A DNA stretch of 49,862 bases, from positions 5,001 through 54,862 of the forward strand of contig ADNK01003251.1 in the NCBI GenBank assembly GCA_000320545.1, written 5' to 3'. Made by a program: the position numbers and the translations under genes. Below, piece by piece: positions 1 to 13,051 of this stretch. Within the stretch, counting starts at the first letter, position 1. The number at the start of each line of letters is the position of its first letter. The notes beneath the pieces are model-generated. The model had not been told where the DNA came from. It saw only the letters and a program-made list of their open reading frames with translations, and did not search any database. Origin of the DNA: Bigelowiella natans CCMP2755. Taxonomy: Eukaryota; Cercozoa; Chlorarachniophyceae.

Positions 1-330
1 CTAAGAATTGTTTTCTTTGCTCCTTTGCAGGTCCTTTTGGTTTCCTTGGCGGCAAATAGGCTATTCGAGCAGCCTCTCCGAAAATGGATCATGAGGCCTT
101 CACGCCATGGCGCGCAGCATAGAAGCAGCACCGCGTCGGGTAGGGAGGATGAGGAGGAAGGAAAGAGAATAAACGACCCCACCCAGCAAGCGTATGGCCC
201 TGGGGAGGAGAGGGGGGGCGGGAAGGAATCTTCTTCACTTCTTTTCAAGCTGGCAGGTGTGGGAGATATCAATGACGACGGCTTCACCGCAGATAGCTTG
301 CCTGGGCGTGAATACGGGACCTACGATTGA
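1..330 (+). CDS. Last exon of a membrane protein, possibly acyltransferase-3 type (5' end outside window)
   Basis: A pyrimidine-rich acceptor (tcctttgcag) ends at base 30. The open exon runs from 31 to the stop at 328-330 and encodes 100 residues. It opens with a hydrophobic stretch, VLLVSLAANRLFEQPLRKWI. A last membrane helix followed by E-x-P-(L/A)-R-(K/R)-W is typical of the C-terminus of integral-membrane acyltransferases (acyltransferase-3 family), but this is one short motif only. The rest is a low-complexity hydrophilic tail (Arg/Glu/Gly-rich). All upstream exons lie outside the window, so catalytic residues cannot be checked. It could be another membrane protein with the same tail motif. 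Confidence 0.45.
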   Translation, partial: LRIVFFAPLQVLLVSLAANRLFEQPLRKWIMRPSRHGAQHRSSTASGREDEEEGKRINDPTQQAYGPGEERGGGKESSSLLFKLAGVGDINDDGFTADSLPGREYGTYD

Positions 331-1421
331 ACCTATAAACCAGCCATTATTTCGCGCGCTTCCGAACCTGCATCGATGCTTGCATGTGAAAATATTTTAG
401 TTAGACCAGTAGCATGATGATCTAGAGTGCAATGCATGCATGCCGTATCTAGCTTGTGTCAAAACGCCCGTGAAGTTGCTGGAACAGGCAGTGGCGCGGC
501 TTGCATAATGGATGTTGATGTTCTTTTCTGAGCACGGCCATTGGTAGAGATCAATGCCCCAGCAGCCGTTGCATGCTACACCACACGTACGTAGCAGGCT
601 ACTCATAATCGCAAGACGCGTGCAACCTTATTAGATCGCGCTAGAACTATTTTATTTGCAAGGCGCATTCGTAGCTGTAAAGCGATGCGCTGTTAGAGTA
701 AATGCTTTGCTAGTACTCCGAGCACGAATGCAACAGACACAACACTTCGCGCTATTGTTGTAAGGATGGCTCTCTGGTGGCGAACAACTGATAGCGATCG
801 TGAAGACGAGGTCGATGACATTGCATCAAAGACCTTTGAAGGAGATGGATCTGCACGCGAAGATAACGGAGTGTCTTGCCGCCGCCGCCGCTGCTGCTGC
901 TCCTGCTGGGCAGTGGCATGGCCGGGCCGTTCGCACGCGAACACCTTCCACGGTATTCTACACAAAAGGCAGCACATCGAGGAGAAAATCTTATGAAATG
1001 ACCCGCCGCATCAAGCTGGGCATCGATGAATCCGCACGATGGCGATCTACACCAACACAAAAGACAGTTGCGAGGTCATAAATGTTTGCCACCTATTCAC
1101 GGCGTCGGTTGTAGCACAATCGCTCTGCGTGCTTCGGTAGAAGATGTAGGCCTGTGGTGTTTGTTGCAAGGGCAAAGAGCAGAGAATGCAAGTCATTCTC
1201 ACACATAAGACCCCATTGCGAGAGCGGAACGAGACGCATAAATCTCTCTCTCTGCTATGCTATGCTGTGCTGTGCTGTGCTGTGCTGTGCTGTGCTATAC
1301 ACACCGTTTTGTCTGAGCGCGACACCACCAATGCGACCTAACATCGTAGATGGACAAATAATTCGTGATGGGGGGGGGGGGGGGGGATGAGAAGTCGAAG
1401 CGCCCGTTTCTATGCTTAATT

Positions 1422-1457
<36 letters not shown>

Positions 1458-2683
1458 ATGAGCATGCACGCGCGCAATGAAAGATGTAATATGATGCTTA
1501 TGCAGTCTAATAACCTGAGCCCTAGTACCGTAGCCATGCCAGCCCATCTCCTCCGCTCTTTATTTACAGTTGTTTATCGAATAATCAATTGTATTTTTAT
1601 GGGGCGCGGGGACATAAGATCGCGTACGCGCGCGCGTGTGCATTCGTTGTTCAAATAAATGAGCTGAGGTGTAGGTGCTGATCGATATTAATTGATTCAT
1701 GTCTTCTTCTTCTTCTTTTTCTTCTTCTTTTTCTTTGCTCTTTCGTCAACTACTTCTTGTCGACCGAACGACCTGATAAATGGCCCTTGTTGGCAGATTC
1801 TCTCCTTCCATATCTCCAAGGTTGTTGTAGCTTCAAGCTTGCCTATTACACACGTGCAAATGTCGAGTCTCTCCCCATTTTCCAATGATGATGATGATGA
1901 TGATGATGATGATTATGATGATTATGATGGTGATGGTGATAGTGATAATAATGATAAAGATAATGATAACGGTAGCGAGATGGCAATGATGATGTGCTTA
2001 TTATACTTTGAATGTAACACACACACACACACACACACATACACAATATCCGTACACGATAATGAATAAATCAACAAACCAACAGTGATTAAAAAAAATA
2101 CACAGAGAACTGAGAATAAATACCCGGCATCTTGAACTCTCTCTTCGTCTCTCCCAACACCTGCGAAATAGCCTGGACGATCTATAGCAGCAGCAGTAGT
2201 ATTAGTACTAGGAGGACTAGCGTGGCAGTGCTATATAACTGCTTTCACACACTACTCTCTCTACTCTCATCTCAAAGTATATTCCTCTCTTCTCAATAGC
2301 TCAATGATCGAAAAATGAACCATACGGAAGGATAGAGCAAGAGAGAGGGGAGGGGAGAGACGAAAAGGATAGGGAGAGGGGAGAGAGGCAGAGTCATACA
2401 CAATACCTTATCCGCACCCATCTTGCCCTTCTAAGATAGCAAACACAAGGCAATGACCTTTAGAGAGGAGAGAATGGAAGGATTGGAAAAAAAGAGGCAG
2501 GGGGGGGGGGATGCTGAGAGTGTTCGCTACCAAAGTACCAAAAGGGCCCCGTACATAACATTAGTACTATGAACTGATAAAAACTACCAGCTTGTGCTTA
2601 AGTATATCTCTGAGCGCCTTCTCCACACCGAGTCTCGCAAACTGATGTTGCTCGAATTTCAACGTGTTTTGCTTCTTTTGTGT

Positions 2684-2730
<47 letters not shown>

Positions 2731-2793
2731 TCTGCCAATATAGCATCTGTGTAGCGTGTGTGCAAGATTTTTTGTGATATACATTAATCCTCT

Positions 2794-2871
<78 letters not shown>

Positions 2872-3035
2872 TGTGTGTGTAGTGTGTGTAGGGCACCTTC
2901 GTCTTTTCCCAATCGGCACTGGTGCCAAGTTCCGCATCAGCCTCATTGGAACGGGCATGGACCTTTGAAACAACATCATCACATACTACTATAGACTGCA
3001 GCGTGAAAAGCAGAGACGCACGCACTCGTACGTGT

Positions 3036-3096
<61 letters not shown>

Positions 3097-3652
3097 AGTG
3101 TGTGTGTGTGTACGTGCGCGCATAATGATATTACGTAACAACCAAAATCACAATTTAGACGTTATTTAATGTACTCCTGCAGGTATGTTCATGCTGTGCT
3201 TCTTCCAATGGAGAAGACCATCGTCAGCGCCATCGCCTTTGGATGTTGGGACGCAGCACTCGAACGTCAACCCGCCTGCAGGAGAAAATCAGCATGCGCT
3301 GGCAGCAGGGAAGAGAGCACGTGTAATATACATACGTCGTGGAGACGAATGGGGGAAGGGTGGGGGGGGGGGAATAGCAAAAAGGAAAATTGCTGCAAAG
3401 AAGTACAAAATATAGACCTGAAGAGTGTACGTGTTCGGTTTTGATGTATGGTTTGATAGGCATAGCTTACTGCAACCTTGCTCAATTTTCCCTTCACCAT
3501 TCATCATTTCCCATACACTTTTCGTATGTACGAGATTGTAAGCGACAGAGATGGGGGGGGGGCTGCCGTTGACGAGTCGTGACTTTGGCTAAAATTAGAT
3601 GAAAGAGTCAATCTATGTGTTCATCGGCATGAATAATACATAGTCTGTAACA

Positions 3653-3696
<44 letters not shown>

Positions 3697-3725
3697 CGTC
3701 TCTCTCTCCCTCCCTACCCCCCCCC

Positions 3726-3760
<35 letters not shown>

Positions 3761-3866
3761 GCCTGATTGTGAATTTGCACACGCTCACACACACACACAC
3801 ACAAACTTATACCGCATATTTTCATAGTATTATTCTCGGGCACCTATTCCGTGTCTTCGATGAGCG

Positions 3867-3902
<36 letters not shown>

Positions 3903-5125
3903 CGAGGAGGAGGAGGTAGAGGAGGAAAGAGCTGCCGCTACCACGTCGCCGCGCGAGCGATTTCGAGCGGGTCTGGGCCATATTCGGACCAGGCAACAAT
4001 AACATCGAAATTAAGTCAGAGCGTCCAGCAGATAGAGGCTCCTACTTTGCGTGCGTTGTGGCATTCTTCTACTACGAAGCAGCAACTATACTTCTGTTGT
4101 GTTCCCTTCTTTATTCGTCCCACCGCTCCTCCCCACCCCCCTTTCCTTTGTTTTCGTGTGTATAAACACCGGGGAAGATTGTGTCTTGCGTTGGTGAGCA
4201 TCGCAAATGCCCCGGTGACTGTGATGATGCACACAACAACGACGAAACAGCACGACTCGTATGAGGCAAACAACAAGGACCAACTCAGATGGCATGGCTA
4301 CGCATCATCCAATGCCCACAGACCGTAATTGAAACCGAGCCACGTGCCATTCTTCTCCTGTATTCGAAGAGGAGAAGGAAAGTTACTTTATCAGTGACAA
4401 GGTAAGTCGTTGAGTCGAAAGAGAAAGTAGCTAGCAGGCACGAGCAACAAGCATTGCACGCGTTCGTTGTCTCACAAGATCCCGAGCGCAAATAAGCCCT
4501 GTTTTGATTTCGCGCTCAAAGTTTCCAGTTTTCCGGTCGAGAAGTTCGTCGCGGTTGTGGAAGCATATCAGCGGGAACCTGAGCAGTTTTCAACGCATAT
4601 TTGTACTTCGTGCAGGAGAAAAGAGTGGTGAGGGGAGGAGAGAAGGGCCAAAATTTACTCGGGGTGCGTGTCCAAGGCCACGATCATCAAACACATTTCA
4701 GCGATATCAGTGCGGTCGCATATGCGTCAAAGGACAAGGGGAAAGATTAAGCAATGAGCCGCTAAGAAGTGAGGGTGGGGGAGGGTAGTCGGAAGTGGCA
4801 AAATCGATATTTGCTGAGTCGAGTATTTCACTGTTGCGACATATGCTAAGGAGTGTCTTAGACCCAAAACAAATGCCGTTCTCACCAACTTTTGCGCTTG
4901 TTCTCGCGAAACAGCTTGGCGCAAAATGCACATTCTTTCACTGCGACAACCTCAAAGTCATGTCGCATTTCCGAAATCCAAGGGGATTTAATTTCGCTTC
5001 ATTCTCCCTCGCCCCTTCCCCCCCCCAATCATCACTCGGTGCACTGTCGGAGGGAACGATCATCGGTGAACCAGAACAGCCGCCCTCCTTTTCTTGTCTT
5101 TAAGATTAACTCAAACAGAATCTAC
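331..5125. other. Gene-poor spacer packed with microsatellites
   Basis: I find no exon with supporting splice sites here. Open frames are short, overlap on both strands, and mostly read through simple repeats. Contents include (TGTGC)n near 1252-1297, a G run at 1371-1386, (AC)n 1424-1456, (GAT)n 1885-1932, (AC)n 2016-2040, (AT)n 2688-2728, (CT)n then (GT)n 2790-2868, (AT)n then (GT)n 3036-3114, (AT)n 3656-3694, (CT)n 3728-3758 and (GAT)n 3869-3902. The right end (about 4500-5125) probably holds the promoter and 5' leader of the next gene. An acceptor-like cag at 5116-5118 suggests an intron in the leader. Confidence 0.6.
1424..3902. repeat. Cluster of long di- and trinucleotide microsatellites
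   Basis: Perfect or near-perfect tracts are visible: (AC)n at 1424-1456, (GAT)n at 1885-1932, (AT)n at 2688-2728, (CT)n and (GT)n at 2790-2868, (AT)n and (GT)n at 3036-3114, (AT)n at 3656-3694, (CT)n at 3728-3758 and (GAT)n at 3869-3902. Apparent proteins with poly-His, poly-Asp or Tyr-Ile runs here are translations of these tracts. Confidence 0.9.
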
Positions 5126-7450
5126 ATGGATCCTAGCAAGAACGGTGCTGAGGTGAGGCAGCGAGTAGTAAGATAAAGTTTGTTTGAGTGCTCTATTCAC
5201 TGTGGAAGAATAGATACTGTTTCATTTGGGATTGTCCCTCTGTTTCGTCCGCGCATTTGCAAATTATATTTCTCAATCATTTTGGCCTCAGTTAAATCCA
5301 CCCTCTGGTCCATTGGGCGACGACGAGGACCCTGTCATCACTGCCCTCACCCAGCGAGCACGACTTTTTGCAATGGAGGACGACAAGGACGATAGCCCTC
5401 ACGTGAATGAGACAATGCCTCCCCTCTCCAGCGTCGTCACAGATGTGTGTTTAGTGAATATAGTATAAGTGAACTTAATAACATGTGCCATTCTAATTGT
5501 ATTCGTGTTTCGTGCTGCGCCTTTCCCTTCACTGCCTCCAAGCAAAGCTTTCCAACATCTCGAAATGCCGATGTAAAAACAACAAGTTTTATCCTTTCTG
5601 AACACTGATTGTCTTCGAAAATCACTTAGATTGACGACCAGACTGACGTTGTTGGGGGTGGGGCTTCCCAAGAAGCGGAGGGGAAACAGAGTGACGAGGC
5701 GACAAAGCAGCTCATCGAGGTGAAGGAAAAGGAAGGGGCAGAAGTGAAATCAGGCGGAATGGATAAACAATATAGCTCCTCAATGGAGATGCAACCACAG
5801 CAGACTCAACTTTCTCTTCAAGAAGGTGTGAATTAGTACAAATTCTTGCTCCAATATCAATACGTGCTTACTCCAAACAATGCGGAGATCCCTCCCCCCC
5901 CTCCTCCTTAAGTAATCGAATGACTCCATGCTTAGCCCTCTGGCAAACGATCTATGTTTGTAATTTTTGTGTTTCAATGCTAAAGGACCGTAGTAATGAA
6001 GCAATGAAAAGATATTAATCCGTGTATCTGTCTATTAACTAGTGGCTGATGCACAAAGAGGGCTGGTTGAGAAGCATTCAAGTTCACTACGAGAGAGCCT
6101 CGACGTAAGCAACAGAATCAGAGAATGCAGCAGGAGGAGGGGGGGGGACGAGCTTTCAGGCAGTACTAACAGGGGGCGTTTGATAAGAACGAGAGAGAGT
6201 AGGATGGAGAAATAATACAAAATTAAAACAACTGTCGCAGCACTGAGCCTGGAAAAAATAGCGTCTGCGTATGCGCGTCGGTGTGTGAGTCTGAGAGCAG
6301 AAGTACAAAGGGCATGTCGCTGTGAACTAACGGGATTTTGGCTATGTGATGTAAAAACTCTGTACAGGTTCTCATGTCGAGCTTGAAAGATGCCATGCAG
6401 GGCCAGAGCGATAGGCTTCTTAACGCGGTAGCATTCTATATATTGAAAGCATGCTAGAAAATATGCATGCCATTGTCAATATGTGCATGTGCATGTGCGT
6501 GTGTGTGTACATATTTGTGTGTGTGTGTGTGTGTGTGCTAAGCGTAGACTGTCATATTTCTCCAAGCAATTTCTTTCCTCCCGTTGAGAGAGAAAAGGCG
6601 CACATTTTCCTGACACTTATTTCTTGATGTTTGTCATTATCGTCGCCATCATCGCCATCATCAGACTGTCACAAAACATAACGAAGAGAGGAACAAGCTT
6701 CTCGATGATCTCCATAGCCTAAAGGAAGAGGTGAGCAATCATGTCAGCTCAATGCCAAACATCCTACGTCAACCGTGAGCCTTCATATCAGAAGGGAGAG
6801 GGGAGGCTGTATTAGCCGCGGTGTGGGAGAAACGTTCCATCTCAAGGGGGGGGGGGGGGGGGGGGGATTAGCTTCGTACTACCAAGCTAGAAAATAGATC
6901 ATGCATTGCCTCTCCCCCTCCTCCCCGCCTCAGAACTTCGAGTTGATGGATCATAAGACCAAGTCTCTCAAATTCAAAGCAGCACTTGCAGAGTACTATC
7001 TAATAATGCGGGCATATAGTAGGAAAGAGTAGTCACAACAACTCATGCATGTCGATCAAGGCCTTTTTCCTCAATGGGGGGGTATGAGGGGAGAATAGAA
7101 TAGATGTTATCAGCACAACGATAAGAGACGAAACCTTAACTACTACATATACTGGGATTTGCCTTCTCCAAGATTCACGAACTCAAATCTACCTTCCTTT
7201 GCGGACTTTTGCGTCAATAAAATAAACAAACAGTGCTGTAGTACATTTCCTGGGTTATCAATCAACTCTTTCTATCTGTGACTCCTCTCTCCTTCTCTCC
7301 CTCTATATATTTCTCGCCCCCCCCCCTACTGTTGACGGTAACAACAGATCTGTATGGAGAAAGAATAAGCGTCACAGCGATCATATTACAAGAAATCATT
7401 TCAAGGTTAGCAATTCGATTCATTCGAAGCACACGTAGCATATATACATT

Positions 7451-7498
<48 letters not shown>

Positions 7499-7800
7499 TC
7501 ATTTGTATATATATTTATATGTAAAGGATACGTACGTGGGTGTCTCGATTTTCTCAATATTGTCTGCCTCCTCTTCGTTCGTCTTCCCACTAAACACTAT
7601 ATTTAACAACAACAATAACAATATACCTAGGGGTGGGTGCAGGCTCTACGCGACACAAGAGCTGAGGAAACACGCTTATCCTGGGCAGAGGTATATCTAA
7701 CGAAGCGGAGCTGTCATGGCAGACCCTGCGTCAAACGCTAACCTCTCATATTTTGCGGTGGTGTACTCTCGTCCGTGCCGCGAGAAAGAAAGAAAGAGAA

Positions 7801-7844
<44 letters not shown>

Positions 7845-8048
7845 TACGTCTGGAGGTTTCTCTCAAATTAGCAGCTCGTACACATATCCTAAAGAAAATA
7901 AGAACTAGATAGATATAACGAAGAAAGCAGCTGCTTTGTGCGTTGTGTTATGAGACCGTGTCGTATGTGGGCAAAAACCGGAGGAGGGTTGCCATTTTAA
8001 GGAGATAGTCAGTTAGACCGCTTGATAGTGCACTCAAACGCCAATATC

Positions 8049-8091
<43 letters not shown>

Positions 8092-9117
8092 TTTATGTAC
8101 GTGTCATGGACAACGAACGAATCAGTTTCAGTGAATGATTCCCCTCCTCTACTATTTGGTTTCAAGGCTCAGCTCCACTCTCGTATTCGATCGCGCATAC
8201 TTAACCGCTGGAACCGACGGGCACATGTAATGTGTCTTCATGATGACTATCAGATGTGCCATAAGGAGTGCATGCCAACGAATATCGAAGAGTGCATGCG
8301 CTTGAATAATATTTTCATGTACCTGATGATGAAGGCTTTCTATCCCCGTTCTCCCATTATTCCTCCTCCTCCCACCCTTCCTTCAACCTCGATTTCTTCA
8401 GGAGCGGAAGTTGCAAATCACCGTGTCCTTTTGGGAAGCAAAGATGAGGAAGGCTCTTGCTGCCTATGTACGTACAGCAGCCTGTCATCTAATCACTCAG
8501 TTGGAAGAGATGGAAAGCAACACAAAGCAGCATGCACGATGCCACGAATCATCCACAACACCTAAGCAGCTTCACGAGCGACGACGACTCTTTTAGCATT
8601 AATCGTGATGAGAGACATGCCTCGTGGCAAGATTCTGCTCTCATATTGTCATCTCACGACTCAGATTCAACGTTACGAGGAGGAGCTAAACCACACGCGC
8701 GTGCAGCTGGAGGAGGCTAAGGCGGCCAATCGCGAGCAGAAAAAGATCAAATCCAGCATCGAGCAGAAAATGAAACAAGCATTTTTAAGGCAAACTCCCC
8801 CTCCCCGCACCTCGTTATGAGTGCTGGTTCCTTGTTAATATGTGTGTTTGGGTATGTTCATGCACTTGGGATATGTGTGTTGTCGATACGTGGTGGAATC
8901 AATAGCAGCCTTCCATGCGGGTTTTTGGTCTCTCTATTCGTTTGTCGCACAATTAAGTGAACAGTGAGTGTAAACATGCCTTTACAGGTCGGTGAAGCAC
9001 CTTAATCTAGAGGCTTTCCATCTCGTAAACGAACTACCTACGGAAGAAGATACGACGATGCCGACGGCGCAAAAGCAGAATCTACTCACGGCTTCCAACG
9101 AAATTCAACTACCGTGA
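5126..9117 (+). CDS. Coiled-coil protein resembling centriole protein POC5, 13 or more exons
   Basis: Phase-consistent exons: 5126-5152 (start MDPSKNGAE), 5292-5444, 5630-5825, 6043-6104, 6368-6427, 6665-6730, 6934-about 7010, 7643-7690, 8167-8226, 8402-8467, 8501-about 8533, 8665-8789 and 8988-9117 (stop TGA). The N-terminus is acidic and low in complexity. The rest is charged helix, with Trp-bearing segments (SRILNRWNRR, VSFWEAKMRKALAAY) like Sfi1-type centrin-binding repeats, then a coiled coil (IQRYEEELNHTRVQLEEAK). The C-terminal KQAFLRSVKHLNLEAF resembles the conserved C-terminal box of POC5 (A-F-x-R-x-V-x-x-L-N-L-E-A), a centrin-binding protein of the distal centriole. That comparison is from memory. 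The 8665-8789 exon joins the last one only through a GC donor (AAG|GCAAAC). The ends of exons 7 and 11 are not settled. Confidence 0.6.
7441..8090. repeat. (AT)n, (GA)n and (AT)n tracts inside introns of the POC5-like gene
   Basis: (AT)n occupies about 7441-7497, a GA/GAAA tract about 7785-7841, and (AT)n about 8050-8090. They flank the small 7643-7690 exon and are spliced out in the proposed model. Confidence 0.9.
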
Positions 9118-10715
9118 TGTGCCATGCTGGCATGCATGAGCATGTGACTTCTATGCATTGATTACATTTTAGTAAAACTGAAAAACATGTCTAGCTAGCT
9201 AGATGTGCCGTACAGTCGTGTACCAAAATGGAAAGCTGGCTAGCTGGTCATTTGTAGCACACCTGTGCATGGTAGCTCTGATGATGATGTAGACGATCGA
9301 AGTGCAGCATGCATTGATGCACTCGATCGGTCGGTCTGCACATGCTAGCATATTCTAGATAATGTCGCATGCCATATGTTCGTACTTGCCATGCATGCTA
9401 GTATGCTTGAGAATAATCGGATTGCGTTGTGGGCATGTACGTACGGCAAACAGCGGCGCTTGCAAGCCATGGAGCATGCACGTTGCACACCCTCGACTTG
9501 GGCACGTTCATGTGCAAGCAGCGAATAAGTGCGAAGATCACGGACAATATAAGATGTCCGTTAGCAATCTTTCTACACCAATTCTTCGATTCGGCAATCG
9601 ATCACATTCCAACATACCTAGATGACTAACCAAACGAATGCTGTACTAGCTTCATCAAATAATTCACAACATTCTTCGCTTGCCCATCAATTGCCGTTCC
9701 AAGGGCCGTTTCCCCATTACTACTCTTATAGCCTTGACGTTGGCGTTATTGGCCTTCTCTACGAGATACGTATATCAATATCGCCACGCCGAGCAGCATA
9801 GCTGGGGAGTGTCCATCTAAGGTGTTCCTTGGCCTCGAGGTTGACGTTTCTCATCCCAATGAGGCGGTGTGCACTGTTGAATTCTCCATTTATCGCAGCT
9901 TCAGTAGCTCACGATGATGAACACCATTCTCGTACACACTCTCATGTTCATATAGCGTCATGTTTTAAAGTCTCTGTCACAAGATGCAGCATCAGCTGCA
10001 TGATGCATTGATCCAAGAAACTTTGAGGAAAATCGTTGTCCCTATTATCATGATTTTTGTGCAGTCACGATCGCGAAAAGAATGGTGGTGCTAACATTTG
10101 CGTTGTATGTTGTTAGCAGGAGGGATGCATCCACAATTTCTTTTCCCCCTCACATCCTCCCATTCCTTCTGATTTAACTTTCCTTTCGTATCTGGTATAT
10201 TTCAATTTCTCTATTTGTCTATTTGTCAATGAACTGTTTCCCATTCACTCCTTCATTCTCTTCCTTTCTCCGGCACCTTCCACCTCTTCCCAAACCAACC
10301 GAAGATTGTTTCGGTGAATTTGAGTAGGAGACAAAATATTTCGAGAAATCCGATGATCATCTATGTTTGCTCACTATTTTTGCGCAAGCAGGCCCAAGCT
10401 CACACGCTTGTATACATCCACCTGCTGCCCTGTTGTCGCCTCATAAGAGAAGAGTACAGCTTGCAGGAAGGGGCTCCTATTTTTTGATTTTGCGAATTTT
10501 GGCCCTGCGACAACGATCCCTCTGCTCCGATCTCCTGCGGTTTTCTACTTATTTCCTACCTGAATCATGTCGCAGTATTAACACCCCATGTAAATAGGTA
10601 TACCGATTCCATCCCACTGGATTTACCGAGTGCGACACGAGAAAGAGGGATTCATGTTTTTAGATATGATAATTGATATCATACTCATATGAGCTCTGGT
10701 TTCCAACCCTAATCC
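9118..10715. other. Spacer with palindromic-word-rich 3' tail, then presumed promoter of the ubiquitin-actin gene
   Basis: No supported gene. Bases 9118-9480 are dense in self-complementary words (CATG, GCATGC, CTAG, GCTAGC, CGATCG). The part nearer 10715 is pyrimidine-rich (for example 10135-10300), as expected for a leader or promoter. Short open frames lack splice support or recognisable motifs. Confidence 0.5.
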
Positions 10716-12086
10716 ATGTCCATGCAAATTTTCATCAAGACCCTCACGGGAAAAAATATTACCCTCGATGTAGACCCTTCCGAAACCATCGACAATGTGA
10801 AGGAGAAGATCCAAGAAAAGGAAGGAGTTCCTCCTGATCAGCTGCGTCTCATCTTCGCTGGAAAGCAGCTTGAAGATGGACGCACCCTCGCTCATTGTAA
10901 TATCCAGAACGAGTCAACCCTTCACGGTGTCCTCGGTATTCGTGGAGGAACTGGTGATGATGAAGGAGATGTTGAAGAATGTCAGCCTCTTGTTGTTGAC
11001 AACGGCTCCGATATGATCAAAGCTGGTTTCGCTGGAGATGGGGCTCCTCGTACTGCCTTCCCATCCGTTTTTAAAGTTCCTCGTGTTAGAAACACTATGA
11101 CAGGCAAACAAGATGTTTATATCGGATCAGTTAATGCCAAGCGTGGAGTTTTAATCAATAAGTACGCTATTGAGCACGGCATCGTCACTGACTGGGACGC
11201 TATGTTGAAGATCTGGGACCACACCTTCCTCAACGAGCTTAAGGTTGCTCCTGAGGAACATCCTGTTCTCCTTACAGAGCCTCCTCTAAATCCTAAGGCT
11301 AATCGTGAGAAGACGATCAAGGTCATGTTTGAAACCTTCAAAACTCCTGCAACCTATATCGCTATCCAGGCAGCTCTTTCCCTCTACGCATCCGGACGTA
11401 CCACTGGTATCGTTCTGGACTCCGGAAAGGGAGTTTCTTACAATGTCCCGGTCTACGATGGTTACGCACTTCCCAGTTCTATCACGCGTCTCGACATTGC
11501 TGGGCGTGACCTCACTAATTACCTGGTGAAGATCCTGAATGAGCGTGGTTACTCTTTTACCACCGCCGCAACGCGTGAGATTGTCCGAAGCATCAAGGAG
11601 AAACTCTCCTATGTTGCTCTTGATTTTGAACAAGAGATGCGAGAATCAGAAACATCCTCCAAATGCGAGGCGAGTTATGAGCTTCCCGACGGAAAGAGTG
11701 TTACCATCGGAAATGAGCGATTCCGGTGCCCTGAAGTCCTCTTCACGCCAGATCTTATCGGACAAGAGCAAGCTGGAGTACATCAGCTTACCTACCAAAG
11801 CATTATGAAGTGTGATAGTTGTATTCGAAAGGATCTCTACGCTAACATCGTCCTTTCTGGGGGTTCCACTATGTTCACCGGAATTGCTAGTCGCCTTAAC
11901 AAGGAGCTTGTTGCTATGGCTCCTCAAACCATGAAGATCAAGGTTCTTGCTCCCCCTTCGCGTAAATACTCCGCCTGGATTGGAGGTTCCATTCTTGCTT
12001 CCCTCTCCACCTTCCGGGAGACCTGGATCTCCAAGGATGAGTACGACGAGAGCGGACCACAAATTGTTCACAGGAAGTGCTTTTAA
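10716..12086 (+). CDS. Ubiquitin-actin fusion protein with divergent ubiquitin tail and altered actin nucleotide site
   Basis: A single uninterrupted frame of 456 residues. Residues 3-78 are ubiquitin ([20 protein letters not shown]...IRGG) and about 84-456 are actin, ending IVHRKCF. A start at the second Met (10722) would give a normal ubiquitin N-terminus. Lys 6, 11, 27, 29, 33 and 48 and the Leu8/Ile44/Val70 patch are kept. Lys63 is Asn, and the tail is LGIRGG instead of LRLRGG (Arg72 to Gly). In actin numbering, Gln137 and Asp154 are kept, but Asp157 is Lys (residue 238), His161 is Tyr (242) and Gly15 is Asp. The DNase-I loop is a few residues short. Ubiquitin-actin fusions are known from Bigelowiella natans. 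I infer a specialised or decaying actin with uncertain ubiquitin cleavage. Lack of introns, unlike most neighbours, suggests retroposition. Identity is certain and function is not. Confidence 0.97.
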   Translation: MSMQIFIKTLTGKNITLDVDPSETIDNVKEKIQEKEGVPPDQLRLIFAGKQLEDGRTLAHCNIQNESTLHGVLGIRGGTGDDEGDVEECQPLVVDNGSDMIKAGFAGDGAPRTAFPSVFKVPRVRNTMTGKQDVYIGSVNAKRGVLINKYAIEHGIVTDWDAMLKIWDHTFLNELKVAPEEHPVLLTEPPLNPKANREKTIKVMFETFKTPATYIAIQAALSLYASGRTTGIVLDSGKGVSYNVPVYDGYALPSSITRLDIAGRDLTNYLVKILNERGYSFTTAATREIVRSIKEKLSYVALDFEQEMRESETSSKCEASYELPDGKSVTIGNERFRCPEVLFTPDLIGQEQAGVHQLTYQSIMKCDSCIRKDLYANIVLSGGSTMFTGIASRLNKELVAMAPQTMKIKVLAPPSRKYSAWIGGSILASLSTFRETWISKDEYDESGPQIVHRKCF

Positions 12087-12153
12087 GTGAGAGTCTGAAG
12101 CCGCTGCATGCCGTCTCATTCGATGATGCTTTGTAAAATTTTCTTTATTGATG

Positions 12154-12197
<44 letters not shown>

Positions 12198-13051
12198 AAG
12201 GCACGCAAGCTTGTGTAGTTGTGCATGTGTGCATGTGAGTGTTACAGTGTGAGATGAACGATGTGAATGAATTTGAGCTCCGAGTGATGCAATGACTTTC
12301 ATGTGCACATGAATGAACAATTTAGCAATGAACATGCATGCATGTTTGGTGGACGTGATGTGTGCTGACGTGCACAACATGTGTGTCTGTCGTTGATGAC
12401 AAACAACAATGCTAGAATGGCACAACCAAATGCATGAATTGAAGGCCTGCATGATGCATGAACGACAGACATCTAGACATGCCTAGACACGTGTGTGTGA
12501 CAGTTGCGTTGCATGCATGTCATGCATGCACACATGCTCCACGTGTCCACAGTGTGAATTGACTCAATGTGCGATGATCCATGCGACATGCGTGCCAGCA
12601 TGCCAGCATGCTAGCATGCTAGCATGGCTGCTGCAGCTTCGATGGAGCTGCATGCATGGAGGCGCATGAAGCGACGATGATCAGATCTAGAGATGACGAA
12701 TGCAGTGTGATCCGTGCTGATGCCAATTTCAAAATTGCGAAGCTGCTGCCCATCTAGCCATGTTCATCGCGAAGCAGGCTTCTGGTGTTGGAATTTGAAA
12801 CAGAAGAAATGTGTGCCGAAAAACATCGGGGATTCTAGTTAAAAATTCACAGGGACATCCTGTTGTCGTTGTCTGAAAATGACCGGGAATCTCAGCAAAA
12901 CTGTTTCAAATGTTTTCTTGATGCGGCCTATCCTCATTGCCCCAAACTCTGCACGGTGACGACCTACACACTCGTTAGGAGTGTTTAAGCGCAAGCTCTT
13001 CGGGTCCATCGGCCTCAAGCAAAAGTATTACACACGCGACAACTTCTGCGC
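12087..13051. other. Spacer with (CA)n and CATG-rich palindromic words
   Basis: (CA)n runs about 12157-12192. Then 12200-12680 is extremely rich in CATG/GCATGC/TGCATGCA/GCTAGC words, for example the CAGCATGCTAG iterations around 12590-12625. Open frames here have no protein-like composition. The last about 250 bases should hold the promoter of the next gene. Confidence 0.6.

Noticed and set aside
1697-2046. Poly-Lys, poly-Asp and poly-His peptides
   Set aside because: They are translations of (CTT)n-like and (GAT)n tracts.
3769-4002. An acidic frame with a long Asp/Glu run
   Set aside because: Created by (AC)n and (GAT)n tracts. There is no acceptor, donor or homologous motif, although the Arg-rich end looks somewhat protein-like.
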